Below are positions 33,173-44,027 of a stretch of DNA of 64,000 bases, in pieces. Below the pieces are notes generated by a model, which searched no databases, was not told where the DNA came from, and worked only from the letters and a program-made list of their open reading frames with translations. Each line of letters begins with the position of its first letter. Position 1 is the stretch's first letter. The position numbers and the translations under genes were made by a program. Source of the stretch: Zygnema cylindricum (lineage: Eukaryota; Streptophyta; Zygnematophyceae; Zygnematales; Zygnemataceae); NCBI GenBank assembly GCA_037447655.1, contig JBBHKE010001456.1, positions 124,001 through 188,000 on the forward strand. The letters are read 5' to 3'.

Positions 33173-33296
33173 AAAGATTCGTCAAGATTCTCTAAATTTT
33201 TGGTTGACAATGTCGACTCTCCAATTACACGTTTTTGAAGCAACCGATCAATTTTCCCAGTGTCATCTAGTCTCCTCGTGGAGGAGATTAGCTAGA
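33173..33296. other. spacer with near-perfect palindrome next to an LTR
   Basis: Between the end of LTR D and the start of LTR E. It contains CTAGTCTCCTC GTG GAGGAGATTAG (33267-33291), arms of 11 bp with one mismatch and a 3-nt loop. Element E begins 5 bp to the right. Confidence 0.6.
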
Positions 33297-34344
33297 TGTA
33301 GAAATTAAAGGTTTTTTAAGTATTTTCTAGGTTTAAATTTGTAAAGAATAAAATGCACTAAAAAAAAAGAGGCAATCTGCCTCTAACTCTTTTCTTCAAC
33401 TCCCACACTTGTCGTAGTCACTAAAAGCTAGAGATGGAGCTAGAGCCATAGTTGCATATGCTATCCACAAGAAGACAAGCAGTAATTTGGTAGATATACT
33501 AAAAAGGAACTTGACGGACCTAAGATTTGATCCAGGTACCTACAGTTCATAAAAGTTGTCAGTAGCCAGTAGCTTTTTCCTAATAGTCTAAGACAACTGT
33601 TAGATTCTTTAGGGTTCGACACATATATAAATGTTAACATTTAGAGTGATTGATTTAACGGAATATTAAGACATAAATACAGTTGATATCGTAATTAATA
33701 CAGAATATCTCGAAACAGATATCGCGCATTTGTTTCAAGTGTGAAACAAATACCGCGCAATTATTTATGACGGTTAGATTGGAAACCGGTTGAAATCGGA
33801 CAGTCAAGGTAAGCGCCAAGATCACGAAATGCGCGCTTTGGCGGTCAATGGCCGAAAACACATCGGATGCCACGTGGCAAGATATCACTGGATGACGACA
33901 TCTCCAAAGAATATGAAAACAAATCCGAATGTGACACATGTCCGCGAAATGACCAAGTAGTACAATGGCCATACAGAAAGTACAACGGCACCTATACTTT
34001 TCTATACGACACAATATTGCGATTGGTGTCGTAGGTAGGTAGATAGATTTTTAGAGAGAGATAGGACTTAGAAAAATTAAGTAGGTAGCCGCCTCTCTCC
34101 GAGAGAGGATCTGTACAAAAGGTCAACTTTGACACACCATAATTTACTACTCAAGGGAGCAAATTCAGAGATTCTTTTCGCAATCGACTAAGAGAAGTCT
34201 TGCCTTCACAAGAGTGAAGGTGATCAAAGTTCTTGTTGGCTAGGGTGGTAGTTATTCTTGCTGAAACACAAAGGGGTTAGGGTTATCTTTGAGGCTTCGT
34301 GAGAGCTGTCTATTTTGAGGACCTCTAAAGGTCTCTCAATTGCA
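33297..34344 (+). repeat. 5' LTR of element E
   Basis: Starts TGTAGAAATTAAAGG and ends CTCTCAATTGCA before the PBS; 1048 bp. It has a G-box (33869-33878), GTAC motifs and a conserved hairpin near 33375-33450 with loop ACTTGTCGTAGTCACT. The 5 bp before it are CTAGA. Confidence 0.82.
33501..33590 (-). promoter_or_regulatory. antisense tRNA-like module in LTR
   Basis: GGATCAAATCT (33523-33533) fits the B box except for one base. TTTTT follows at 33501-33505. The A-box part (33571-33590) is weak. Confidence 0.4.
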
Positions 34345-34360
34345 AGTTATAGGCCCACCC
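34345..34360 (+). other. primer-binding site of element E
   Basis: AGTTATAGGCCCACCC, two changes from the intact GGTTATGGGCCCACCC, directly after the LTR. Confidence 0.6.
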
Positions 34361-35975
34361 TCTAGGGTGCCCATCTTTAATTAAATTGGCTTCATATACT
34401 GGGAAAGTATGATGAAAAACGCTCTATGTGACAAAAGGTTTTGGGGAATAGTGAGTTGATGGGTGAGGCGTCCATCCGGTCTTAGAATCCCTCCAAGATT
34501 AACAAGAAGCAGATTCACCAAAGATGCACATCCATCTCCAATGGAGGAGACAAACGAAGCAGAGGTGGTGGACAAAAGAAAGGAGAAGGAGACAGTCACA
34601 CTTATAGCAACCAGTTCGGCATTCATGTCACCTATTTCAAGGAAGAAGGAGAATGATACTGATACCTAGGACTACAACAATATGGCGGCAAAGCATTTCA
34701 TCCTCCCCCATCTTACTCAGGGCTTGCATCTCCTCATTTGTAAGTAGAGAGGGCATCCGATTTTTGGGCGGCTCTTACAGAGATGTACCGAAATGGTACC
34801 ATTCAGCAACAGCAGTTGGGTGATTAGAAAATTGACGCATATGTATACAAAAGGGGAACATGTTAGATTTTTGTAAAGAGCTCACAACTCTTTTTATGGA
34901 GCTAAAGAGTGCTAGACAAGTTGAAACCGAAAAAATGAAAGTTAATTACTTGTTGATGAAGTTACCAGATGAGTTCGAGAATATATTCAACCTTGTGCAG
35001 GACTTGCCAAACTAAAGGTGGATTTAGAATTAAGTGGAAAGGATGATTGTCATTCGGGAACACGATTGAGATCGAAGGGAAGGAAAGAGTGGGCAAGCGT
35101 TGGTAGCTGGGATGGACTGGTGGAATAATAATTCTAGGAAACTGGTGGAAATTATGGAAGGGGGGGCACAAAAATTAGACCAACAAGTTTTGACTAAGGG
35201 CTCCCAAGGGTTTGTGTCATTTTTGTAAGAAACCAGGGCACTATATGGTGGAGTGCATTAAACTAACCAAACTTCGGTTAAAGGAGGGGCAAATCGGTGG
35301 ACCTCCAAGAGGAAAGAAAAAGGCTCTTGTGACGCAGGTACACGAGGTGGATTTGAAGGACGCGGACGGTGAGCTCTTGTTAGATGAGGAGTTTGAGGCA
35401 AAAACCGAGGTCGAAATTCCCCGAAAGCGGAAATGTGCTTTTGGAGGATTAGAAGGTGAAAGAGGTTGGATTGTGGATACTAGTGCCTCCATGCACATGT
35501 GTAGGGATAAACACCAGTTCACTAAAATGAGAAAAATTCCCACCGTAGAGATACATATGGAGATGGGAGGGGAGTCACTACTACTATGGTAAGATCAGTA
35601 TATGTGAAAGTCTTAGTGGAGGGAAAGACATCCATAGTGACATTCTCTGATGTGTTGTTTATTCCATAGTTAAACAAAAACCTCATCTCAATGTTTGTGT
35701 TAGATGATAAGGGTTTTGAGACTAGCACTAGGAAGGGAACCTTTACTGCTAGCTTTGAGGAGGAAGTTTATTTCACACCTGAAAAAGGTAGCCAATAGAT
35801 GTTTAGGCTGATTTTAAGCAATGAAAAGAAGAAACTTTACTATGCTGGTGTTCATGATATTATGTTTTAGCATAAGAGGCTTGGACATGTGCATTTAGAT
35901 AAGTTGAAATAAACTAAAAAAATGGGAATAGTGGAAGGAATTCAGTTCGGGGAAAGTGAAAACCTAAGTAACTGC
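34361..35975 (+). pseudogene. element E gag-protease-integrase start remnant
   Basis: Gag with many stops (pieces near 34463-34669 and 34740-35000), then an open part 35212-35592 with knuckle CHFCKKPGHYMVEC and protease WIVDTSASMHMC, where the usual DSGAS/DTGAS Gly is replaced by Ser. The GAG-pre-integrase region follows (KRLGHVHLDKL, SENLSNC), broken at 35975 by the LTR at 35976. The rest of element E is not found on the other side. Confidence 0.8.
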
Positions 35976-36153
35976 TGTAGAAATTAATGGTTTTTTAAGT
36001 ATTTTCTAGGTCTAAAATGCAATGCAGAAAAAGAAGCCGAGGCAATCTGCCTCTAACTCCTATCTTCAGCTCCCAAACTTGTCGCACTCACTGAAGGTTG
36101 AAGAGGGAGCTAAACCATGGCAAACTATGCTATTCAGAGAGGGAAAAGCAGTT
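35976..36153 (+). repeat. LTR F, first 178 bp only
   Basis: TGTAGAAATTAATGG start and hairpin with loop ACTTGTCGCACTCACTGAA. Cut within 180 bp by another LTR start. Confidence 0.65.
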
Positions 36154-36399
36154 AGTATTGAAAAGAGGTTATTACTAGTTCACTTCTCTATTTTAGTTAT
36201 ACTTTAAAGAGAGAGAGTGAGGATCAAAGGCACGCCATGGCTGCTGCCATATTTAGAAAGTGGCACATTTTGAAGTAGAGGATATTTTACATGATTATTG
36301 CCTAAGTTAGGATCTGAAACTTGGTCCTTGGTTCACTATGTAGTCGTTAGCCTTATCCACTAAGGATTTATCGAAACGATACATGAAGGATCTCAAAGA
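36154..36399 (+). repeat. LTR G', first part only
   Basis: Like the first 240 bp of the element I LTR (TTGAAAAGAGG, AAAGAGAGAGAGTGAGG, CCATATTTAGAAAGTGG). It carries a degenerate tRNA-like segment with CCTTATCCACTAAGG (36351-36366). Cut by LTR H. Confidence 0.65.
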
Positions 36400-37289
36400 T
36401 GAAATTTTGTGGTCTCTATTAACCCACAGAATGAGCAGCCTATGTAAAGCCTCTATGATAAAATTTGACCCTTTCACTTTCCCACTAAATAACTGCCACC
36501 CAGGCACACAAATATTCTGACCACCCTCACCCTAGTGAGGACAATACTCTCCTGAGTCAAACGCAAAAAGAATCTCTGAATTTGCTCCCTTGAGCAGTAA
36601 GTTATGGTTGGCCAAAGATGGCCTATAAATACAAAAGGTCACCTAAAGAGAGGCGCCTCAAACACGTTAAGTCCCTCAACTCCTACTCACAACTACTTAC
36701 TACTCTACCCTCGGCCAATCAAAAGAGTGTATAGTACAAGAAGGTATAGTGTCAGATTGTACTTCGTGTATGGCCATTGTACAACATGGCCTTCTAGTTG
36801 ACACTTGTCAACATGGGAGCCATCGTTCCTCCTCCCATCCTTTCCGGCGTCCAATGATGTGGTGCTTCGTGGCACAGCACGCCGCTTTGTTTTAAAGCCG
36901 CCAAAGATTCATTCGGGTTTGGCGGGGTCGACAACGTCCGTCCGATCATGTATTTTACACGGCTATATTCGCGTCCGTGAGCGCCGTTTGACTATAGATG
37001 CCGTTTCGTCAATTTTGGTATGTTTAAATGAAAGTGACGTTTTGCGTAACACTTTGAATACATAGAAAAATTAATACGTGTATCTTTTCGTTAACGCCGT
37101 AATGGTTAATGCGTACGTCTATGCTGAGTTTGCAGACCTAGGTTTTTCTGGTTTAGGGCAACATTTTGGCAATTTGTGAATCTGTCTACCTTTTTCTTTC
37201 TAACTATGGTGGCAGCTATGGTGACTCTCTATCTCTCTTCACTCTAGATTCTAAATTAAGAAGTGAATATTAATTAATTCTTTTCAACA
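36400..37289 (-). repeat. LTR H (minus orientation)
   Basis: The plus strand runs TGAAATTTTGTGGTCTC...CTTTTCAACA and then CTCCCTTTAATT (PPT). 890 bp. CCTATAAATAC near 36622 is the likely TATA site. Confidence 0.8.
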
Positions 37290-38384
37290 CTCCCTTTAAT
37301 TCTTAGTCAACTTTTAATTTAAGTCCACAATTTCCTCTGCAAAATTTTAACTTAGGAGAAGGTTCCGATTTTGTCATCATGTCTACAATCATCTCTTTAT
37401 CACTTTTATGAACCAATATAATTATTTTATTCTCAACCTTCTCTCTGACAAAGCTTAGTCGTATATCGATATTTCTAGCTTATAAATGGTGTTTTGGATT
37501 AGCTGGGATAGATATAGCAGCTTGATTATCACAAAAGACATTTTGAGTCCCAGATTTCATGAACCCAAGTTCTTCGAGTAGAGATTACCCACATTTATTT
37601 TTTAGTGGCAGCACATGAATCCATGTATTTAGCCTCCATAGTGGACGGAGCAACTACTTTATGTTGTTTGTTACTCCAACAACATGCACCAGATCTAATT
37701 TGCTACACATATCCAGTTGTACATTGTCTCAAAGGCACATCCCCATAACTGGAGTCACTCCAAGTGGTGATGTCAGTGTGCTCCCCTCCCAAATGCAACC
37801 ATAATTCTCTTGTTCCCACCAAATATCTCATCACTCTTTTGGCTACTTACCTGTATTTTTTCCTAGGTTCATTTAGACTTCTACTGAGAACACCTACAGC
37901 TGCAGCTATGCCCGGACGTGTACAATTCATAAAGTAAATTAAACTGCCTACAATTTGTCGATAAGGAATTCTTTCCATAAACCTCTTTTCTTCCTCACCC
38001 ATCTCATCATTCAAAATCAATATCCCTCCCTTTTCACTCCCCTCCGATACTTTCTTTAGATCCATGGGAGTGGTACACCCATTTGCTTTCTCCATGTGAA
38101 ACTTTTCTAGCATATTAGCGATAGCTTCTTTCTTAGTGAGTCTTATAATTCTATTCCCTCTTTCCCTCTCCATTTGAATCCCCAAAATGTATTTTGCTTC
38201 GCCAAGATCTTTCATGTCAAACCGACTTCTTAGATCCTCTTTGAGTTTGTTAATTTTATCTAAGGACTTGCTTAAGACTAACAAATCATCTACATAAATA
38301 GCAATAAATATCACTCCATTTTCATCCTCAAATATATATATGGAGTGATCTGAACTTATTCTAATGTATCCCAAACGTGTCAGA
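37290..38384 (-). pseudogene. element H RT-RNase H remnant
   Basis: From the PPT the minus strand encodes the polyprotein C-terminus and RNase H with broken frames (WSDSSYG-like near 37745, MEAKYMDSCAA near 37625), then an open 175-codon piece 37847-38374 with SSDHSIYIFEDENG, YVDDLLVL (RT active site), GEAKYILGIQME, IPYRQIVGSLIYFMNCTRP and VGVLSRSLNEP. It ends in the N gap, so the upstream part may exist but is unassembled. Confidence 0.85.
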
Positions 38385-38394
38385 NNNNNNNNNN
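38385..38394. other. assembly gap (10 N)
   Basis: Ten N between RT sequence of element H and the mirror segment. The size 10 is probably a placeholder. Confidence 0.95.
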
Positions 38395-38712
38395 GCTAGT
38401 TTTGTATAAAATGTGTCAAGTCTAAGCGCATGCACGTACTTAACAAGGAGAAGCAATCACGCCACAATTAATCGGCAACGTAATTACAAATATATAGAAA
38501 CTTTAAGCAGTACACACAACAAAACATTGCGGAATTACCAATTCCGAGATATATCTTAGAACTCCAGCGTACAAGTTTAGGCCTACATCCGTTGTAAAAT
38601 CATTTTATAGGAGATGAAGTTTTAGACGGTGAAAGATTTATACCGCCGTCGTTACCGCACGGAAACTAGGAGTGAGAGAGAGAAATTTCATATTGATTTT
38701 ATCTGTTTACTT
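38395..38712. other. exact mirror copy (reversed, not complemented) of 38799-39116
   Basis: Read base by base, position p equals position 77511 minus p for all of 38395-38712, with no mismatch seen, and the match ends at 38713/38798. The source is the start of the LTR at 38776. A reversed but uncomplemented copy cannot be made by DNA copying or recombination. It lies directly on the N gap. I take it as an assembly or gap-filling artefact. It should not be read as real sequence. Confidence 0.9.
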
Positions 38713-38775
38713 CAGATTTTGCTGCCTTCTACATGATAGACTAACCAGCGACAAAAATACTTCCTCGTTGGTTAG
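38713..38775. other. left flank of element I with palindrome
   Basis: Sixty-three bp between the mirror segment and the element. GACTAACCAGCGA at 38743-38755 is nearly the reverse complement of TCGTTGGTTAG plus TC across the element I insertion, so the empty target was a 13-bp-arm palindrome. Confidence 0.6.
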
Positions 38776-39658
38776 TGTTGAAAAGAGGTAATCAATAGTT
38801 CATTTGTCTATTTTAGTTATACTTTAAAGAGAGAGAGTGAGGATCAAAGGCACGCCATTGCTGCCGCCATATTTAGAAAGTGGCAGATTTTGAAGTAGAG
38901 GATATTTTACTAAAATGTTGCCTACATCCGGATTTGAACATGCGACCTCAAGATTCTATATAGAGCCTTAACCATTAAGGCGTTACAAAACAACACACAT
39001 GACGAATTTCAAAGATATATAAACATTAATGCAACGGCTAATTAACACCGCACTAACGAAGAGGAACAATTCATGCACGTACGCGAATCTGAACTGTGTA
39101 AAATATGTTTTGATCGGACGGCCAGCATTATTACCGCCACCCAAAGTGAGCTTTTAGCGGCATTCGGAGATTGATTCATGCGGTTCCACGTGGCGCCACA
39201 TTATTTGATACCGAGGAAGAGGGGAGGAGGAACCATGGCTCCTGATTTGAGAGGTGTCACTTTGTAGACTATGTCGTACAATGGACGTACAATAAGTACA
39301 TCGCCCATTATTCCTTCTTGTACTAAATAGTGTTCCTATTGGATTAGGGTTTAGTAGTAGGTAGTCGTGTGTAGGAAGACCAAGCCTTAGTGATATTTAG
39401 GCACCTCTCTCTAAGAGAGCTTGTAACTATAAATGTTATCTTTGACCAGCCATAATTTACTGCTCAAGGGAGAAAATTTAGTGATTCTTTTTGCGTTTGA
39501 CTCAAGGGAGTCTTGTCCTCATAGACGTGAGGGTGGTCAGAATATTTGTGTGCCTAGGCGGCACTTATTTAGTGGGAAAGTTGAAGGGGCAAATATTATC
39601 CTAGAGGCTTTATATAGGCTACTCATTTTGTGGGTCAATGGAGACCAAAGAATTTTTC
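38776..39658 (+). repeat. 5' LTR of element I
   Basis: Starts TGTTGAAAAGAGG and ends at GAATTTTTC before GATTATGGGCCC. It has a G-box-like CCACGTGGCGCC near 39187, GTAC sites, CTATAAATG near 39428 and the TTTTTGCGTTTGACTCAAGGGAGTC tract in U5. Confidence 0.88.
38912..38990 (-). promoter_or_regulatory. antisense tRNA-like module in LTR
   Basis: On the minus strand CCTTAATGGTTAAGG (38966-38980) has the D-arm/A-box form of a leucine-type tRNA, GTTCAAATCC (38930-38939) is B-box-like, and TTTT is at 38912-38915. Confidence 0.5.
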
Positions 39659-39674
39659 GATTATGGGCCCACCC
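39659..39674 (+). other. primer-binding site of element I
   Basis: GATTATGGGCCCACCC, one change from the element 1 site. Confidence 0.7.
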
Positions 39675-41030
39675 TCTAGGGTGCCCATATTTGATGGATC
39701 AGACGTTTTATATTGGGAAATGATGATGGAGGGAGAAATATTTGAGAAGAATCTACGGGGCATAGTGTTTGGTCAAATTCGATGCCCACCTCCACCTGGG
39801 TTTAGAGGGACACGTTTTTCAGGCACCTCCGCCACTACGGTAGCCGGAACAGCTACCACCATCACTGAGGATGAAGATGAGGAAGGAGAGAAGATTGTCA
39901 TGTAAGGAGAAAAGGGAGGAGTAGCAACTCAAGTGACACCATTGCCGAAGGCGATACCCATAGCAGCACCACCAGCAATGGTGACAAGGGTTCAGACTGA
40001 CAAATCAGAGTATGAAAAGTGCAACTACAAAGACAAGGTTGGTTAGCACTTAATTTTTAAAAGTGTAGCAAAGGGCATTGCCATTCCCCTTATGTATGTC
40101 AAATCTTCATCTCAGATTTGGATATCATTATTTAACAAATATAAGAGTGGATCGTTGCAGCAGCAGCAGCAGTTGGCAGAAATTAAGATTGCAGCTTATA
40201 CTTATAGGGGAGGAAGCATGAATAATTATTGCAATGATTTAGGAGCATTGTTTGGAGAGCTAGAGAGTGCGGGTAACTCATGACCTGAGAGACAAAGAGT
40301 GAACACATTAATGATGAAATTACTTGAAGAGTATGAGAATATCATTAACCGATTGCACGACATATGACATAGCAATTGGAATTGGGGTGACACAGTGGGA
40401 ATGATTTTAGTGAAAGAAAGCACCATAAAGCTTAGGAGAGGGAGTGCAAGTGTTAAAGAATTGTCTGCAAGAGTTGATTGGCGGAAGCGTGATGAGGAGA
40501 GAGGGAAAGATCCCGATCGAAACTTTGGTGGAAAAGGACAAAGAGGTGGCAAATTTGATAGACAGGGGAGAGGAACTTCTCGAGGAGGATAATGTCACTT
40601 CTGCAAGAAACCGGGATACAAACTTCTCGAGGAGGAATATGTCACTTCTGCAAGAAATCGGGATACTATATGGCAGAGTGTGTCAAACTTGCAGATATTC
40701 GATAGAAAGATGGACAAAAAACTGCAAAGGATGAAGGAAAGAAAAAAGCTTTTCTAACTCAAGTTCATGATGAGGAAGAGGACGAAGAAACTGAACCGGA
40801 AGTGGAGATTGAGGAGCTTCTTCTTAATCCGAAAAACACTCAAAAGCATGTTGACATTCCATGGAGACAGAAGTGTGCTTTTGAAGGTAAAAGGGATCCA
40901 CCCGAGGATGGGCGGATCATAGAATCAAAGGCCTCAATCCATATGTGCAAAGAAAAGAAGTGGTTCCCTAAACTGAGAAAGATCCTAGTTGAGATAGAAT
41001 ACGGAGATGGTAGAGTAGAACCACAAGTGT
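39664..41030 (+). pseudogene. element I gag and start of protease
   Basis: Frame starts MGPPSRVPIFDGSDVLYWE, then a proline and threonine-rich part, gag domain pieces (GSLQQQQQLAEIKIAAYTY, SMNNYCNDLGALFGELES), a basic arginine/glycine region and the knuckle CHFCKKPGY, which is partly duplicated (40574-40667). The protease site that should read DSGAS reads ESKASIHMC, so the catalytic Asp is lost. Stops at about 39905, 40045, 40283, 40365 and others. Confidence 0.85.
40574..40667 (+). repeat. 47-bp tandem duplication in the zinc-knuckle region
   Basis: 40574-40620 and 40621-40667 share AACTTCTCGAGGAGGA and GTCACTTCTGCAAGAAA, with a few differences. The unit length shifts the frame inside the zinc knuckle. 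Confidence 0.85.
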
Positions 41031-42585
41031 AGTTGGAAATGTTGACTTGAAGGTTCTAATTGATGGAAAAGCCTCAAATCTAACACTCTTAGATGTTGTG
41101 TACATTCCACAGCTTAGCAAGAACCTAGTCTCAACAGTTGTCCTAGATGAAAAGGAGTTTGAAACAGGAACTAGGAAAGGAACCATCACAACAACCTTTG
41201 ATAATGCGGTTTATTTCATAGCTGAGAAGGGCAGTCAAGGAATGTTCATAATTGTTTTTTGCAATGAAAATAGTGTTCTCTACTCCTGTGCAAGTGAGAT
41301 GATGCTTTGGCACAAAAGGTTAGGGCATGTGCACCTAGATAAACTAAAAAAAATGAAGAAAAAGGGAAGAGTGGAGGGTATTACTTTTGAGGATGATGAG
41401 ACTTTCGATGATTGTAGTGGATGTGCCCAAGTGAAGCTTCATAGACTTCCATTTCCAAAAGCAACCATATTTAGGAGAGAGAAAGTATTTGATCTAATTC
41501 ACACTGATGTGTGGGGACCTGCTAGGTATGTTTCACATAGGGGGAACAGATGGATGTTAACCATCACAAATGATTCGTCTAGATACACAAAGGTATACTT
41601 TATCAGACAAAAGTCAAAGGTATTCAGATGTTTCAAATAGTATAAAGTATGGAGAGAAAAACTACATGAAACCTCAATAAAAGAGATAAGAAGTGATAAT
41701 GGGAAAGAATACACCTCAAGGGAATTTGAAAAATATCTTAAATAAGAAGGAATTCATCATGAGAAAACTCTTCCCTATAATCAGGAACAAAATAGAGTAG
41801 CATAAAGAGTGAATAGAACTTAAAGAGATATGTCTAGAAGTATGTTAAGTGATAAGAGGATTGGGTTGCAATTTTGGGCCGAGTCTATGAACTCTGCTAA
41901 TTTCATCAAAAATAGAGTTTCAACTTTAGCAAATAAAGAGGAAACTCTATATAAGAGGTGGATTGGAAGAAAGCATGATTTGTCTAGTTTGAGGGTGTTC
42001 GGAAGTCAAGTCTACAGTTTGGATTCCGATAACACTAAATGGAAATTAGAGGGGAGAAGGAAACCATGATATCTTGTAGGATTTTATGAGAGCACAAAAA
42101 TATACCGAGTATATGACTTGAAAAAGAGAGATATCATTTTGGTAAAACACATAGTGGTGATGAATGAAGAGAAGTCCATTGATCCATTCAAATGTAATAA
42201 GGAAGTCAAAATCACATTTGAAACGGATCAGTTTTTTGACTTTCAATTTGAAAATGAAGAGAATGAAGAAGGAGAAAAAGAAAAATCTGCAGATCTACTA
42301 AAAGAGAAGGAGGCAAAGACAACATCCGAGGCAACGCCACAATACGAAGTGGAAACCAATGAGGAATTTGATGAGACACCGGAATTGGAAGATAGGGGAG
42401 CTGAAAATCTTCCTAAACAAAACCCAAAGATGACTTCTATACCGGCGTCCGATTTTGAAGAGGGAAGAAGAAGTAGTAAACGACTTCAAGAAAGACAAGT
42501 AAATAACCAAATCACAAAGATGTTTCACCCAGATGAACCTCAGATATACTTTGAGGCCATAAACACCCCAGAAAGTAGCCAGTAG
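41031..42585 (+). pseudogene. element I protease end and integrase
   Basis: Open from 41047 to 41640: protease end, GAG-pre-integrase (HKRLGHVHLDKL, DDCSGCAQ) and integrase HTDVWGP. After a stop come SDNGKEYTS, EQNRVA, stop, RVNRT, FWAESMNSANFIKNR, then integrase C-terminus and linker (42118-42585) with acidic repeats and PASDFEEGRRSSKRLQE. The catalytic Asp residues are visible; the Glu falls at the stop region. Confidence 0.85.
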
Positions 42586-44010
42586 ATCACAACTATAAAT
42601 GAAAAAATGGCTTTCGTCATGGAAGCCAATACATGGGAGTTGCCCACCGAACCGAAAACCGATCGGATGTAAGTGGGTTGTTAAACTTTAATTAAACCTA
42701 AACAATACCATTAAGAGGTACAAAACAAGGTTGGTTCCAAAAGGTTATACTCAAAAAGAGGGGATAGATTATGAAGAAACCTTTGCACCAGTAGTTAGAT
42801 TTCCTTCTGTTAGAATTCTCTTAAGTTTAGCCGCAGCAGAGGATTTGGAAGTACTCCAGATAGATATTAAAACGACCTTTTTGCACGGAGAATTGGAAGA
42901 AGAAATTTACATGAGGCAACCGGAAGGATTCGTGGAAAGCGGGAAGAAAGCAAGGTATGCAAACTGATAAAATCACTTTATGGGCTTAAACAAGCCCCGC
43001 GACAATGGATTATATAGTTACACGAATTTTTGACCGGTTTGTGGTATAGATCACTCCATATATTTATCTCAGGATGAGAATAGAGTGATATTTATTGGTA
43101 TTTATGTGGATGATTTGTTGGTCTTAAGCAAGTCGTTAGGTAAGATTAACTAACTAAAACATGATCTTAGAAGTCGTTTTGATATGAAAGATTTCAGCGA
43201 AGCAAAGTACATTTTGGGAATTCAGATGGAGAGAGATAGAGGGAATAAGATTATAAGACTCACTTAGAAAGAAGCAATCAGTAATATGCTAGAAAAATTT
43301 CAGACGGAAAAAGCAAATGGATGTACTACTCCATGGATTTGAAGAAAGTGTTTGAGGGGAGTGAAGAGAGAGGAATATTGACTTTTAATGATGAGATGGA
43401 TGAAATAAAGAAAATTTATGGAAAATATCCCTTATCGGTAGATTATAGGCAGTTTAATCTATTTTATGAACTGTATAGATGGGCTGGCTGTGGGGTCCAA
43501 GTGAAGTCTAAATGAAGAGGAGGAGGTTTCAAAGAGTGATGAGGTATCCGGTGGGAGGGAATTGTGGTTTGGAGGGGAGAACCGACATCACCACCTCGGG
43601 GATGCCTCAGGAGACGGTTCGCGCGGTGCACGAATCGTATCACGAAATCGATCCGGTGTACGCCTTAAAAGCAAGCTCAAAAGTAGTTGTCACCACCATG
43701 AACCGATACCCACCCCGGTAGTCACCCATGCACCAAGTTAAAACCCTCAAGAATCCTAGGTCCATCGAACCCAAAATTTTGTGATAATCAAGCTGCTATC
43801 TCTATTGCAGCTAATCCGAAACATCACTTCAAAGCTAAGCATATGGATATTAGACTAAGCTTTGTTAAAGAAAAGGTTGAAAATAAAATCATTAAACTGG
43901 TTCATACAAGTGATAGTTGAACCAGTGATTGCAGACATGATGACAAAACCAATGCCTTCCCCTAAGTTTATTTATCGCAAAGAAAATTGTGGATTAAAAT
44001 TGAAAATTGA
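42586..44010 (+). pseudogene. element I RT and RNase H (with foreign insert)
   Basis: RT pieces: [46 protein letters not shown] near 43105-43130, and EAKYILGIQMERD. RNase H is replaced between RTDITT (about 43590) and FCDNQAAISIA (about 43780) by about 190 bp of unrelated GC-rich sequence. The end HHFKAKHMDIRLSFVKEKVE to LKID is present. Many stops and shifts. Confidence 0.8.
43597..43783. other. GC-richer foreign segment inside RNase H
   Basis: It replaces the WSDASYGD...STMEA part of RNase H. Words such as CGGTTCGCGCGGTGCACGAATCG are unlike the rest of the element. No terminal repeats or known motif are seen. It could be filler DNA from a repaired break. Confidence 0.5.
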
Positions 44011-44016
44011 CTAAGA

Positions 44017-44027
44017 ATTAAGGGGAG
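44017..44027 (+). other. polypurine tract of element I
   Basis: AATTAAGGGGAG-type run directly before TGTTGAAAAG. Confidence 0.75.
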
